Assembly: GCA_031268405.1 (NCBI GenBank)
Contig: JAIRXF010000016.1
Coordinates: forward strand, 1 to 61,592
Length of the DNA stretch: 61,592 nt
Source: Oscillospiraceae bacterium
GTDB taxonomy: Bacteria > Bacillota > Clostridia > Oscillospirales > Acutalibacteraceae
Reading direction: 5' to 3'
Below are positions 1 through 9,269 of this stretch, piece by piece (the first letter of the stretch is position 1; each line of letters opens with the position of its first letter). A program made the position numbers and the translations under genes. The notes under the pieces are model-generated. The model saw only the letters and a list, made by a program, of their open reading frames with translations, was not told the DNA's origin and did no database searches.

Positions 1-222
1 TTAGACGAAGAGTTTCGTATACCACTGCCCTATGATTTTGATAAACAAAAGATTTATTTGTTAACGTCCCTCTTAGAAAAAGATGACTTAAAAGCTGAGA
101 TTTTAAAGGAAAACGGCACCCCCGAAGACACTGGCACCGACATAATCAAAGAAAACGATGGCTATGTGCTGGTAATTAAGGGCTATTATGTTGGAGAATA
201 TTTTACTATTTTGACTTTTTAA
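1..222 (+). CDS. Hypothetical protein, C-terminal fragment
   Basis: Frame 1 is open from the first base to a TAA at 220-222, giving the last 73 residues of a protein whose start lies outside the window. The fragment is acidic and ends in a short hydrophobic beta-like stretch (GYYVGEYFTILTF). I do not recognise a family. It converges on the minus-strand tRNA cluster. The open frame and balanced codon use suggest a real gene, but the short length leaves some doubt. Confidence 0.55.
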   Translation, partial: LDEEFRIPLPYDFDKQKIYLLTSLLEKDDLKAEILKENGTPEDTGTDIIKENDGYVLVIKGYYVGEYFTILTF

Positions 223-283
223 AAGATGTGTGGTTTTGTACTAAAACTCACTGAATTCAACAAGATAAGAGAAAAGAAATTAC

Positions 284-309
284 ACCAATTATTTCCACTT
301 TACATTGGT
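284..309 (-). terminator. Possible terminator after tRNA-Tyr
   Basis: ACCAAT (284-289) and ATTGGT (304-309) can pair as a 6-bp stem, and on the minus strand a T-rich stretch follows. One arm includes the encoded CCA end of tRNA-Tyr, so the hairpin would compete with tRNA maturation. This is a weak call. Confidence 0.25.
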
Positions 310-390
310 GGGAGATGATGGATTCGAACCATCGAAGTCTGAGACAACTGATTTACAGTCAGCCCCCTTTGGCCACTCGGGAAATCTCCC
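306..390 (-). tRNA. tRNA-Tyr (GUA)
   Basis: On the minus strand the gene folds as a class II tRNA: acceptor GGGAGAT pairs with ATCTCCC, the discriminator is A and CCA is encoded (306-308). The anticodon loop CTGTAAA carries GTA, and a variable arm is present (85 nt in all). It is the last tRNA of a minus-strand series Val-(lepA)-Ser-Thr-Tyr. Confidence 0.95.
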
Positions 391-531
391 ACATTACTAC
401 CAACTCACGACTACTATTTTATCAGTTTTCAAATATTCTGTCAACAAAAACGAGGCGACCAAGTAGCGGTTTAGCTCCCCAAAAAATGACTAAAATTAAC
501 TTTTTAGCAAAAAATTCTACGTATTAAATTA

Positions 532-607
532 TGGAGCTGGTGGACGGACTCGAACCCCCGACCTGCTGATTACAAATCAGCTGCTCTACCAACTGAGCTA
601 CACCAGC
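532..607 (-). tRNA. tRNA-Thr (UGU)
   Basis: This is a 76-nt minus-strand cloverleaf. The acceptor GCTGGTG pairs with CACCAGC, the T arm contains GGTTCGAGTCC, and the anticodon is TGT in a 7-nt loop closed by CTGAT/ATCAG. CCA is encoded at 532-534. It has its own plausible promoter just upstream. Confidence 0.95.
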
Positions 608-632
608 TAGCGAGTGCAATAAACACGTGGTT

Positions 633-662
633 AGTCTATCATTAAAAGTTCATTTTTGTCAA
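633..662 (-). promoter_or_regulatory. Sigma-A-like promoter for tRNA-Thr/tRNA-Tyr
   Basis: The minus strand has a perfect -35 TTGACA (657-662), an 18-nt spacer and a -10-like TAGACT (633-638). Transcription would start about 20 nt before the 5' end of tRNA-Thr, a usual leader length for tRNA transcripts. Confidence 0.5.
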
Positions 663-740
663 ACATTTTTTTGAATAACAACATTTAAAACCCTAAAATT
701 GTGTGACACGTTGCGGAATTGTATAAAATTTTCCCATTAT

Positions 741-832
741 TGGCGGAGAGATGGGGATTCGAACCCCAGAAACCGCTTTAACGGCTTACACGATTTCCAA
801 TCGTGCTCCTTCGACCACTCGGACATCTCTCC
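741..832 (-). tRNA. tRNA-Ser (GGA)
   Basis: This is a 92-nt class II tRNA on the minus strand. The acceptor GGAGAGA pairs with TCTCTCC, the variable arm is long, the anticodon is GGA in the loop between CACGA and TCGTG, and CCA is encoded at 741-743. Its 5' end lies only 7 nt after the lepA stop codon, so it is very probably cut out of the lepA transcript by RNase P. Confidence 0.95.
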
Positions 833-839
833 ATAAAAT

Positions 840-2642
840 TTAAGACTTAATTGCCAGCATAAAAGCGTCGCTTGGAATTTCTACAGATCCTATTTGTCTC
901 ATACGTTTCTTGCCTTGTTTTTGTTTTTCAAGCAATTTTCTTTTTCTTGTAATATCTCCACCGTAGCACTTGGATATAACATCTTTTCTTAGTGCTTTTA
1001 CTGTTTCTCTAGCTATAATTTTCCCGCCTATGCAAGCTTGAATTGCAATTTCAAACAATTGTTGTGGGATTTTTTCTTTTAAGTTTTTGCAAATGCGTCT
1101 TGCCCTCGCATAAGCTTTTTCAGAGTGCATTATAAATGATAATGCGTCAACAACATCTCCTCCAATCATGACATCCACTTTTACCAAATCTGTATTTTCA
1201 TAATTTATGAGTTCATAATCAAAAGATGCGTATCCTTTTGTCTTGGATTTTAACATATCAAAAAAATTGTAAATTATCTCATTTAACGGTAAATTAAAAC
1301 AAATATTGACGCGGTCTCTATCTAAATACTCCATTCCTTTAAACACTCCCCTCCCCTCTTTACAAAGTTCCATTATGTTGCCAATATACTTACTTGGAGA
1401 ATAGATATTTGTTTTGGTCATTGGTTCTTGAACCCACTCTATAGAAGAAGAACTTGGGTAATTAGTTGGATTATCGACTGAAATTATATCTGAATTGATA
1501 GTTTTAACTCTATAAATAACACTTGGCGCTGTTGTAATTATATCAAGATTGTACTCTCTTTCCAACCTTTCTTGTATAATTTCCATATGAAGAAGACCTA
1601 AAAATCCACATCTGAAACCAAAACCCAAAGCAATTGATGTTTCTGGTTCAAACGATAGCGAAGCGTCGCACAATTGCAATTTATACAACGCTTCCTTTAA
1701 ATCGTCGTATCTTGATCCATCAACAGAATAAATCCCGCAAAATACCATTGGAGTGATGTTTTTATATCCTGGCAACGCCTCTTTGGCGGGCTCATTCTCC
1801 AATGTTACTGTGTCGCCGACCTTGGTATCGGACAGAGATTTTATGGATGCTGCTACATAACCAACTTCCCCGGCACAAAGAGTGTTGGTTTCTTCGAGAT
1901 GAGTTGCTCTTAAAATTCCACATTCAACTGTTATAAAGCTGGCATTTGTGGCCATTAATAAAATTTTATCCCCTTTGCAAATCTTGCCGTCTATCAAGCG
2001 TATATAAATAACAACACCCTTGTAAGAATCATAATAAGAATCAAAAATCAAAGCCTTTAGTGGGGCGTCTTTATTTCCTTTTGGGCAAGGAATATCTGTT
2101 ACTATTTTTTCTAAGATTTGATCAATGTTCGTACCAAGCTTTGCAGAAACAAGTGGAGCGTCGTCGGCTGGCAATCCAATTATTTCGTTTATTTCCGCCT
2201 TGACTTTTTCTGGATCGGCGCTTGGTAAATCTATTTTATTTATAACTGGAACCACTTCAAGACCCGACTCAATGGCAAGATAAGTATTGGCAAGAGTCTG
2301 AGCTTCTACTCCTTGAGAAGCATCAACAATAAGTATGGCTCCTTCGCAAGCTGCAAGTGACCTTGAAACTTCGTAGTTAAAATCCACATGACCGGGGGTG
2401 TCAATCAAATTAAAGATATATTTTTGATTGTCTTTGGCCCTGTATTCTAGCGTAACTGCGCGAGCTTTTATGGTTATACCTCGCTCGCGTTCTAGCTCCA
2501 TATTATCAAGAAGTTGGTTTGACATTTCACGCGCATCCACTGATTGAGTTTTTTCAAGAATTCTATCTGCTATCGTAGATTTCCCATGATCTACGTGAGC
2601 AATAATACTGAAATTTCTAATTTTTTCTTGTGAATACGACAA
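840..2642 (-). CDS. lepA: Elongation factor 4 (LepA), back-translocating GTPase
   Basis: LepA is a ribosome-associated translational GTPase of the EF-G superfamily. The G1 loop reads [10 protein letters not shown]3 DTPGH and G4 NKID, followed by the EF-G-like domains and the LepA-specific basic C-terminus. I chose the TTG at 2642 ([13 protein letters not shown]): it gives about 600 residues, the normal length, and follows AAGTGGTG at Shine-Dalgarno distance. The frame stays open further upstream, but that extension runs into tRNA-Val and cannot be protein. The gene sits between tRNA-Val (26 nt upstream) and tRNA-Ser (7 nt downstream) on the same strand, implying one transcript. Confidence 0.97.
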   Translation of the reverse strand: MSYSQEKIRNFSIIAHVDHGKSTIADRILEKTQSVDAREMSNQLLDNMELERERGITIKARAVTLEYRAKDNQKYIFNLIDTPGHVDFNYEVSRSLAACEGAILIVDASQGVEAQTLANTYLAIESGLEVVPVINKIDLPSADPEKVKAEINEIIGLPADDAPLVSAKLGTNIDQILEKIVTDIPCPKGNKDAPLKALIFDSYYDSYKGVVIYIRLIDGKICKGDKILLMATNASFITVECGILRATHLEETNTLCAGEVGYVAASIKSLSDTKVGDTVTLENEPAKEALPGYKNITPMVFCGIYSVDGSRYDDLKEALYKLQLCDASLSFEPETSIALGFGFRCGFLGLLHMEIIQERLEREYNLDIITTAPSVIYRVKTINSDIISVDNPTNYPSSSSIEWVQEPMTKTNIYSPSKYIGNIMELCKEGRGVFKGMEYLDRDRVNICFNLPLNEIIYNFFDMLKSKTKGYASFDYELINYENTDLVKVDVMIGGDVVDALSFIMHSEKAYARARRICKNLKEKIPQQLFEIAIQACIGGKIIARETVKALRKDVISKCYGGDITRKRKLLEKQKQGKKRMRQIGSVEIPSDAFMLAIKS

Positions 2643-2668
2643 ATAAAACACCACTTCGTTTATGTAGT

Positions 2669-2744
2669 TGGTGGACGTTAACGGTTTCGAACCGCTGACC
2701 TTTTGCACGTCAAGCAAACGCTCTACCAGCTGAGCTAAACGTCC
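2669..2744 (-). tRNA. tRNA-Val (GAC)
   Basis: This is a 76-nt minus-strand tRNA. The acceptor GGACGTT pairs with AACGTCC, the anticodon loop is TTGACGT between TTTGC and GCAAA (anticodon GAC), the T arm is present and CCA is encoded at 2669-2671. It is the first gene of the tRNA/lepA transcription unit. Confidence 0.95.
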
Positions 2745-2760
2745 ATTGGAATTTCACTAT

Positions 2761-2789
2761 ATTGTATAGTATACAAAATAAAAAAACAA
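2761..2789 (-). promoter_or_regulatory. Sigma-A promoter of the tRNA-Val/lepA unit
   Basis: The minus strand carries TTGTTT (2784-2789), a 17-nt spacer and TACAAT (2761-2766). The predicted start is about 10 nt before tRNA-Val, the expected spacing. No other good promoter is seen between here and lepA, supporting co-transcription. Confidence 0.6.
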
Positions 2790-2834
2790 GTTTGAATCAA
2801 TAAAACTTCAAAACGCTTAACCCAATAAAAATAT

Positions 2835-2863
2835 TTGACCAAATATCAAAAACGTGATAACAT
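2835..2863 (+). promoter_or_regulatory. metK promoter with extended -10
   Basis: TTGACC (2835-2840), a 17-nt spacer and TAACAT (2858-2863) preceded by TGA form an extended -10 promoter. Transcription would begin near 2870, giving metK an untranslated leader of about 113 nt. The element TGATAACAT recurs upstream of oppA and pgi. Confidence 0.55.
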
Positions 2864-2869
2864 TAAAAA

Positions 2870-2982
2870 TCATGCACAAACCGCTGAAATGGTTTATCAG
2901 TTTGCATTTTTCAATTTTGTGTTTATCGTCAGACGTTAAATTCTAAATTTTTGTTATTTGAAATTTTGAGGAGTGTTATTTT
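2870..2982 (+). promoter_or_regulatory. Structured 5' leader of metK, possible riboswitch
   Basis: The leader contains nested pairing: TGCA (2873-2876) with TGCA (2903-2906), enclosing AAACC (2878-2882) with GGTTT (2891-2895). The loop segment CTGA (2884-2887) is also complementary to TCAG (2897-2900), an alternative to the inner stem. metK leaders often carry SAM-sensing RNAs, but I see no SAM-I, SAM-II or SMK consensus here, so the regulatory role is inference. Confidence 0.3.
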
Positions 2983-4194
2983 TTGTTAAAATATTCTTTT
3001 ACCTCAGAATCCGTAACCGAAGGTCATCCCGATAAAGTGTGCGATCAAATAGCAGATGCTATTCTTGATTACATTATTCAGAGAGATCCAGATGCACGTG
3101 TGGCGTGCGAAGTGACGGCAACCATGGGTTTAATACATGTTATGGGCGAAATTTCGACGAAAATATACGCAGATATAACCAAAATTGCGAGAGAGACTGT
3201 GTGTTCGATAGGTTATGATGGACTTGATGCTGGATTTGATGGCAAGACATGCGGAATTATAACTTCCATCAATTCTCAATCCAAAGATATTGCTCTTGGG
3301 GTTGATCATTCTCTAGAGGAAAAAATGGGCATGCGAGGTAATTTTAACAAAATAGGAGCTGGAGATCAGGGCATAGTATTTGGGTTTGCTTGCAATGAAA
3401 CAAGCACTTTGATGCCTTTGCCGATTTTTTTTGCTAATGATTTGGCTTTGACTCTTTCAAGAGTTAGAAAAGAAAAGATAGTACCATATCTTATGCCCGA
3501 CGGCAAAACTCAAGTTACGGTTGAGTATGAAAATTCAGTGCCCAAAAGAGTTAGCGCAATAGTTATTTCAGCACAACATCGAAAAGGTGTGTCTATCGAT
3601 CAAATTCGCAGAGATCTTATGGAACATGTGATAGAACCTGTGATTCGCTCCCGATTTCTTGATGATCAGACTCAGATATTTATAAATCCAACCGGAAGAT
3701 TTGTTAACGGCGGTCCGGGCGCAGATAGTGGTCTAACGGGTCGTAAAATTATGGTTGATACCTACGGCGGATATTCTAAGCATGGTGGCGGAGCTTTTTC
3801 CGGAAAAGACCCCACTAAAGTAGATCGCTCCGGTGCTTATATCGCTAGATATATAGCTAAAAATATAGTTGCGGCAAAAATAGCCACAAAATGCGAGGTG
3901 GGACTTTCTTACGTCATTGGCGTAGCTTCTCCCATATCGATTACATTAAACACTTTTGGCACCTCTAAGATTCCAGAAGAAAAAATTATAAGTGCGGTTA
4001 AAAAAGTTTTTGACATGCGTCCTTCTGCAATTATAAAACAACTTGATCTTTATAGGCCTATCTATAAAGATTTAGCAGCCTACGGACATATGGGTAGAGA
4101 ATTCTTGGATTTAGAGTGGGAAAAAACAAACAAAACCGAAGTTTTGTTAGAAACTTTAGAGGAAGATATTTTAATTCAAAAAAAATGCATTTAA
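2983..4194 (+). CDS. metK: S-adenosylmethionine synthetase
   Basis: MetK makes S-adenosylmethionine from methionine and ATP in the cytosol. The 403-residue product has normal family length. It shows the ATP-binding HPDK near residue 16, the loop GAGDQG, and the phosphate-binding segment [16 protein letters not shown]. The start is TTG at 2983, preceded by GAGGAG at 9 nt; no ATG fits better. It is a single-gene + strand unit with its own promoter and a structured leader, between two minus-strand blocks. Confidence 0.98.
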   Translation: MLKYSFTSESVTEGHPDKVCDQIADAILDYIIQRDPDARVACEVTATMGLIHVMGEISTKIYADITKIARETVCSIGYDGLDAGFDGKTCGIITSINSQSKDIALGVDHSLEEKMGMRGNFNKIGAGDQGIVFGFACNETSTLMPLPIFFANDLALTLSRVRKEKIVPYLMPDGKTQVTVEYENSVPKRVSAIVISAQHRKGVSIDQIRRDLMEHVIEPVIRSRFLDDQTQIFINPTGRFVNGGPGADSGLTGRKIMVDTYGGYSKHGGGAFSGKDPTKVDRSGAYIARYIAKNIVAAKIATKCEVGLSYVIGVASPISITLNTFGTSKIPEEKIISAVKKVFDMRPSAIIKQLDLYRPIYKDLAAYGHMGREFLDLEWEKTNKTEVLLETLEEDILIQKKCI

Positions 4195-4547
4195 AAAGAT
4201 ATTTATTCTAACTCTTGTTTTAAAAAATATTTTGAAACTGAATCGAGCAAGTGGATCGGCTGGTGTATGTTAAAAAATCATTCATATTTTGTTCTGAAAA
4301 TCATCGTAATATCTTAGATACAAATTGTGGATTGAAGAAATCAGACTTTACCACAAAAATGGTAAATAAAAAATCTATATCAAATTAATATGGTTTCATT
4401 TATTTTTCCAGAGCAAAGTTTTTTAATGAAAAGAATTTTTCAGAAAACTTAAAACTTGTAAAATTGATTTGAAAGATTAATAATTTGGAGCAGTTGTTAA
4501 AAGAAACGCTAGCAGAAAGTTTATGTGCTGCGCGTTTTGTTGCCCAT
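4195..4547. other. 353-bp convergent intergenic region
   Basis: This lies between the 3' ends of metK and the minus-strand membrane protein gene. It is AT-rich. I see no convincing open frame, strong hairpin terminator or RNA gene in it. Confidence 0.5.
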
Positions 4548-5363
4548 TTATTGATCGTCTTCTACGATACGTTTAGAAGAAACTGCAAACATTTCAAGGA
4601 ATAACGGAAATACATAAATCATTGGAATAACAAAAAAACAAAACAACAAATGGAGAAAAAAATTCAAAAAAATAACAAGCACAAAACCTTTATATCTTTT
4701 CATTTTTATTGAAGATTGCTTGAAATAAATTTTGTTTTTATATTTCGGTTTAGATGCAAAGAGAAATGGCGCAATAAAGTATTGGGAATTTTTGATGACG
4801 GAAAATAAAATGCCTGAAAATATAAGTATTATAGAAAACAGTATTGCAAGGTGAAAAAAGGAAAAACCAACATCACCATTGTTCTTAATAATATAGCTGC
4901 AAAAGACCAAAGATAAAACACCAGGCAACAAACAAAATAATATGTTAAAAGTTATTTTAAATACGATTTCAAATATAAAGAATAGGGTTTTTAGAAATAT
5001 TTTTGGAGTTTTTAAAAAATGAAATATAACGGAAATACTCGCAGAAGACCCGTTGGCTATATCAATGTAAAACTTCAAACACCCAATTAATAGCGGAGAA
5101 AATATAAATAAAAACGTTAATCGAATTGCAGTCAATATCAAAATAACTTTAATGTTTTCTGTGCTGCTAGATAAAGAAAATAAAAAATCAATAAGTCTTT
5201 TATTGTCTGAGATATCTAAAAAGGATAATAAAATTTGTTCTACAAATGTGTTTGCAACATATAAGATAACAAAAACAATCGAAAAAATAATAATAGATTT
5301 CATCCAATTATTTTGACTTAAATTCATTTTTGCTTTGTGTTTTACTTCGCTTGAAAAAGACAT
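4548..5363 (-). CDS. Polytopic membrane protein, DUF975-like
   Basis: The 271-residue product has about six hydrophobic segments (roughly residues 23-45, 75-98, 128-152, 165-188, 225-245, 248-262). The region SQYFIAPFLFASKPK followed by a basic helix resembles the DUF975 family of clostridial integral membrane proteins, whose function is unknown. The ATG at 5363 follows AAAGGGGGA at good distance. It stands alone between metK and pepV, with a 51-bp gap to pepV. The family call rests on eye recognition only. Confidence 0.6.
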   Translation of the reverse strand: MSFSSEVKHKAKMNLSQNNWMKSIIIFSIVFVILYVANTFVEQILLSFLDISDNKRLIDFLFSLSSSTENIKVILILTAIRLTFLFIFSPLLIGCLKFYIDIANGSSASISVIFHFLKTPKIFLKTLFFIFEIVFKITFNILFCLLPGVLSLVFCSYIIKNNGDVGFSFFHLAILFSIILIFSGILFSVIKNSQYFIAPFLFASKPKYKNKIYFKQSSIKMKRYKGFVLVIFLNFFLHLLFCFFVIPMIYVFPLFLEMFAVSSKRIVEDDQ

Positions 5364-5414
5364 TTGCGTCCCCCTTTTACTTTAATTACCATTTATTTTG
5401 TTATTTTATTTCAC

Positions 5415-6791
5415 TTAAAATTCTAACATTTTCTTCATGGCTTCAAGACATATTTGAGCGTGCAAGAAAAATTTTTCAATGCTCATACTTTCGTTTGCTT
5501 GATGAATTCCATTCTCTTCGGTTTTGAACGTGGGACCAAAAGACACCCCCCTATCCTTAAGAGTCCTAGCGTAACTTCCTCCGCCGGTAGAAACAACATC
5601 TGCATTTTCACCAACTATTTCTTTATATGATTTTTTTAAAACTCTGACAATTTTTGAATCACCACTAACGTTCATTGGAATCATGTCGTTCAATAATAAA
5701 GTTTTGACACCCATGATTCTGGCATTTTTAGTTAAAATACCTACTATTTCTTTTCCATTGCTTGTTACGGGATAACGAATGTCTATCACCGCTTCTGATC
5801 GACCATTGCCTACCTTCAACACTCCAAAGTTTAAGGTTAATGGGCCCGATTCTTTGTCGCTTTGTGCTATACCCATAGATTCACCGTAAATCTCGATTCC
5901 TACAAATCTATTTAAGAAATCAATAACATTACTACCTGTATTTTCAAAAAATTTACCCAACAAATCTAAAAGTATAGCTGCGGCGTTTTTTCCTTCGGAT
6001 GGTTGTGAAGCATGTGCTGAAACACCGAATACCTCTAGTTTAAAATTACCGTTTATTTTTTCGTGCTTATAATTGATTGATGTTTTTTGTAAGAATTTTA
6101 AAATTTCGTCCATTTCTTCTTGAGTGATATCCAATATTGCAGTTGCGTTACCAGGCACCGCGTTTGCAACGGTCCCCGAACTGATTTTTTTTATTTTTCC
6201 TTCGACAAAACCGGATACAAATTCAATCTTTAAGCTACCTTTTTCTCTATTACATATGCCATAACATGAATCGGGTGTAAATGCTAAATCGGGAAGAGAT
6301 TCGCTTTTAAAATAAACCCCCATATCCTTCATACCAACTTCTTCTCCCGAACCAAAAATTGTCCTAATCTTTCTTTTTCCAACAATTTTTTGATCTTTCA
6401 GGGCTTTAAGACAATAAAGAGAAATAATAGCCGGGCCCTTATCATCCACCACACCTCTTCCGAAAAGTTTAGAATTTTTTTGAATTAAAGAGAAGGGATT
6501 GGTTCTCCAGCCGTCGCCACCTGGAACAACATCTAAGTGGGTCAAAACGGCGCAATAGCCCTCTCCCTCGCCATACTCTGCATGTCCTGCATAATTATTT
6601 ATGTTTTTTGTTATCAAATTCATTCCTTGAGCTCTATTTAAAATCCATTCAAGCGCCGTTTTACACTCTTTGCCGTAAGGATAATCTACGTTTTGGGGGT
6701 TATGAATAGCACAAGATGGTATGGCTATGAGAACATCAAGATCGTTTAAAATTTCTTGTTTATATTTTAATATATTACTGCCAAAAGACAC
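5415..6791 (-). CDS. pepV: M20 family dipeptidase, PepV-like
   Basis: This is a zinc-dependent cytosolic dipeptidase that completes degradation of imported peptides. The M20 metal centre is visible: HLDVVP near residue 85, the bridging aspartate in GRGVVDDKGP near 115, and the catalytic glutamate pair in SGEEVG near 150; the C-terminal metal histidine is in NGIHQANE. The length of 458 residues is typical for PepV/Sapep. The GTG start at 6791 follows AAGGAG at 8 nt. It would work together with the opp peptide importer found at 25.6-31.9 kb. Confidence 0.92.
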   Translation of the reverse strand: MSFGSNILKYKQEILNDLDVLIAIPSCAIHNPQNVDYPYGKECKTALEWILNRAQGMNLITKNINNYAGHAEYGEGEGYCAVLTHLDVVPGGDGWRTNPFSLIQKNSKLFGRGVVDDKGPAIISLYCLKALKDQKIVGKRKIRTIFGSGEEVGMKDMGVYFKSESLPDLAFTPDSCYGICNREKGSLKIEFVSGFVEGKIKKISSGTVANAVPGNATAILDITQEEMDEILKFLQKTSINYKHEKINGNFKLEVFGVSAHASQPSEGKNAAAILLDLLGKFFENTGSNVIDFLNRFVGIEIYGESMGIAQSDKESGPLTLNFGVLKVGNGRSEAVIDIRYPVTSNGKEIVGILTKNARIMGVKTLLLNDMIPMNVSGDSKIVRVLKKSYKEIVGENADVVSTGGGSYARTLKDRGVSFGPTFKTEENGIHQANESMSIEKFFLHAQICLEAMKKMLEF

Positions 6792-7027
6792 AATATTTTC
6801 TCCTTGCTACAATAAAATTTTGGATAACACTATTAATTTAAACTTCGATGAACAAAGCAAAAATCAAGCTTTAATTTTAAATCGATACGCTTAAATATTT
6901 ACCGCCTATATTAATGTTTATTATTTTATTTATCAAAAAAGATCTTCCTTCGTGTTTTTTAAAACTAAGTATTATCTTCAATATAACACAAGGTAAACAA
7001 TTTCTCAAAATAGAGTTAAACTTTAAC

Positions 7028-8314
7028 TTATTTTATGTCAATCTTTGCCGTATATTTTCCGTAAATCCAACAGTCTTTTTTACCCGGAGCTTCTATTTGG
7101 GCTGGTACTTCAATTTGTCTGCTAGTGTTTTCATTAATAACTGTTCCTTGAAGATCAAGTTTTATAACAAAATCGTCCCCCGTTGCGGTTCGCACCGAGT
7201 GTTCTGGACCAACCACTTTAACGTCAATATGATCGGTCTTTACCTCTATATTTTTATCATCTGCAACGTTTACGATATTATATTTTTTAACCGAAACTTC
7301 CTTTTCGGACAACCCAATGGTATCTATTTCAACTTTAACGCTCAAATTTTCATTCACAGTTCTACAATCCTGCAAGGTTTCAACCGAAACATCAAAGCTA
7401 TTATTTTCTAAATCAATTTTACAAGCATCCAGTGGCGATAAATTAACCTCTTTTAAATTTTCTAAAAACTTCTTTGGCCCCGCCATTTCTACTTCATTTA
7501 AAGAAAGTTTTACCCTAGAAATAAACGAAATCATATCAATTGGTCCATTTTTAAACTGAACTTTTGTGGACAAAGATTTCTTAAACAATATAGGTATTGT
7601 TGTTTTCACCGTTTCTAAACTTACTATGAGAAAATCAGAATTAATTTCTTCGTTATTCTTATCGTAAAGAATAATTTTAGCTTCAAATGATGTAGATTCG
7701 GTTAAAGTGTAATCAATCTTTTTTGTTGCGACAACTCTTTCAATTTTACTAACCAGAGAATCTGGCCCAGATACCAAGACGTTTGATGGTGAAAATTTAG
7801 TTTTTCCCACAAAATATTCAGGGTCCGCATCGTAAGCAATATTGCTTTGTATATCAAATCGCTGTTCTTTGTAACGATCCACCATCACTTTTACAAAATT
7901 AGGGGAAATCGACACGATTGAATAATTTTTGATAGTGCTATTTTTTTTTGCACTCAAAACCATGTTGTAAGTTCCCACCGAGGTTATGGTATTTGATTGA
8001 TTGGTTGCAGTCACTTGAATATCGTTTTTTGTAATTCTTCCTACAATTAATCGGTTTCCTTTAATACTCACAGTAGCTGTTGTATTTTCATTGCTTTTAC
8101 CCGAAAAGGCCCTTAATTCTCCTTCTTTTTCTTCGTTTTCTAAAAAATCGAAAATAATTGGCACATCCGCTATGGTTTTTTCTTGATCGCCTTCATTTCC
8201 CAAAGAAATGTAAACGGAGACAATACACCAGAGAACAAAGGATAAAATTATAGAAAAACCCATAACAAATTTATTGTTGTAAAACAAATTTCCAAAATTG
8301 AAATTTTTCCTCAT
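7028..8314 (-). CDS. cdaR: YbbR-domain protein, regulator of CdaA
   Basis: CdaR-type proteins are membrane-anchored and carry extracytoplasmic YbbR repeats that modulate the diadenylate cyclase CdaA. The 428-residue product has one N-terminal transmembrane helix (about 17-37), then several beta-rich YbbR-like repeats, recognisable by recurring segments such as PSNVLVSGP and NEVEMAGPKKF. The ATG overlaps the cdaA stop by 4 bp (ATGA), so the two are translationally coupled. The glmM gene that commonly follows this pair is absent; the next gene is pepV. Confidence 0.9.
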   Translation of the reverse strand: MRKNFNFGNLFYNNKFVMGFSIILSFVLWCIVSVYISLGNEGDQEKTIADVPIIFDFLENEEKEGELRAFSGKSNENTTATVSIKGNRLIVGRITKNDIQVTATNQSNTITSVGTYNMVLSAKKNSTIKNYSIVSISPNFVKVMVDRYKEQRFDIQSNIAYDADPEYFVGKTKFSPSNVLVSGPDSLVSKIERVVATKKIDYTLTESTSFEAKIILYDKNNEEINSDFLIVSLETVKTTIPILFKKSLSTKVQFKNGPIDMISFISRVKLSLNEVEMAGPKKFLENLKEVNLSPLDACKIDLENNSFDVSVETLQDCRTVNENLSVKVEIDTIGLSEKEVSVKKYNIVNVADDKNIEVKTDHIDVKVVGPEHSVRTATGDDFVIKLDLQGTVINENTSRQIEVPAQIEAPGKKDCWIYGKYTAKIDIK

Positions 8315-9180
8315 TTTCTTTTAATCCTCCCAAGTAAAGGGGAAAATATTTTTTTATTATTAGAGGTTTTTTTTGAAAGAATTGCAAGCTCTAGTTCTTT
8401 CTTTAAACTTTCTTTTTTATAATCTCTTTTAATAACTCCATTGGAAACCACAGATATGATTCCGTTTTCTTCAGAAACAACTACAATTACAGCGTCTGAA
8501 TTTTCACTAAGTCCCAATGCTGCACGGTGCCTTGTTCCAAGATTTACACCTATGTTGTCAACTTCACTAAGAGGTAAAACACAACCGGCAGCGTAAATTT
8601 TGCCTTCTCTTATTATCATGGCGCCATCGTGCAATGGTGATCCTCCAAAAAATATATTGCGAATCAGTAAAACGCTAGACTTTGCACTTAACATTGTTCC
8701 CGAGCTTATTATTTCCCCAAGTTTTGTTTGACGTTCAAATGCAATGAGAGCACCAATTCTCAAAGATTGAAAATTAATTGCTGATTCGACAACATTCGCA
8801 ATACACATTCGCTGTGTATCTTCAATAGACTCTGTTACTTCTGCAAAACTTCCATAAATCCCCCCCAAATTGCTTCTACCCATACGCTCTAAAATACTTC
8901 TTATTTCTGGTTGAAACACTATTAGAATTACTAAAAATGCAAATTGAAAAAAGTTACCAAGAATAGAATTAAGCATTTTAAGATTTGCAAATAAAGATAC
9001 AAAATAAGCAAAAGTCAGCAAAAGCACACCTTTTACAAGTTGACCCGCTCTTGTTTCTCGTATAAGCCTTATAGCACCATATATTATGAATGCCACAACA
9101 AAAATATCTATGATATCAAAAATGCCAAAGGTCCTCATGAGTACGAAAAAAACTTCGAAAAAATCTCTTATTTCATCCAC
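8311..9180 (-). CDS. cdaA: Diadenylate cyclase CdaA (c-di-AMP synthase)
   Basis: CdaA makes c-di-AMP from two ATP at the membrane, controlling potassium and cell-wall homeostasis. Three N-terminal transmembrane helices (about residues 20-100) precede the DAC domain, with the signature DGAMII near residue 182 and the GTRHRAALG motif near 212, both intact. The length of 289 residues is normal. The GTG start at 9180 follows AGGAGA at 6 nt. It overlaps cdaR by 4 bp. Confidence 0.96.
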   Translation of the reverse strand: MDEIRDFFEVFFVLMRTFGIFDIIDIFVVAFIIYGAIRLIRETRAGQLVKGVLLLTFAYFVSLFANLKMLNSILGNFFQFAFLVILIVFQPEIRSILERMGRSNLGGIYGSFAEVTESIEDTQRMCIANVVESAINFQSLRIGALIAFERQTKLGEIISSGTMLSAKSSVLLIRNIFFGGSPLHDGAMIIREGKIYAAGCVLPLSEVDNIGVNLGTRHRAALGLSENSDAVIVVVSEENGIISVVSNGVIKRDYKKESLKKELELAILSKKTSNNKKIFSPLLGRIKRK

Positions 9181-9269
9181 ACTAGCTCTCCTAAGCTATA
9201 AAAATTATTTAAAAACATCAAACAAAACAACCAAAGATTCAAGAACAAAATTACCAAAAGTCAAATAGT

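Noticed and set aside
2643-2717. N-terminal extension of lepA
   Set aside because: The open frame continues upstream but runs into tRNA-Val (2669-2744) and has no LepA similarity.
2745-2982. Known SAM riboswitch upstream of metK
   Set aside because: Structured pairing exists, but no SAM-I, SAM-II or SMK consensus is recognisable, so no family was named.
6914-7411. 165-codon open frame on the + strand
   Set aside because: It lies mostly opposite cdaR, has low-complexity F/N/I-rich composition and no ribosome site: a shadow frame.
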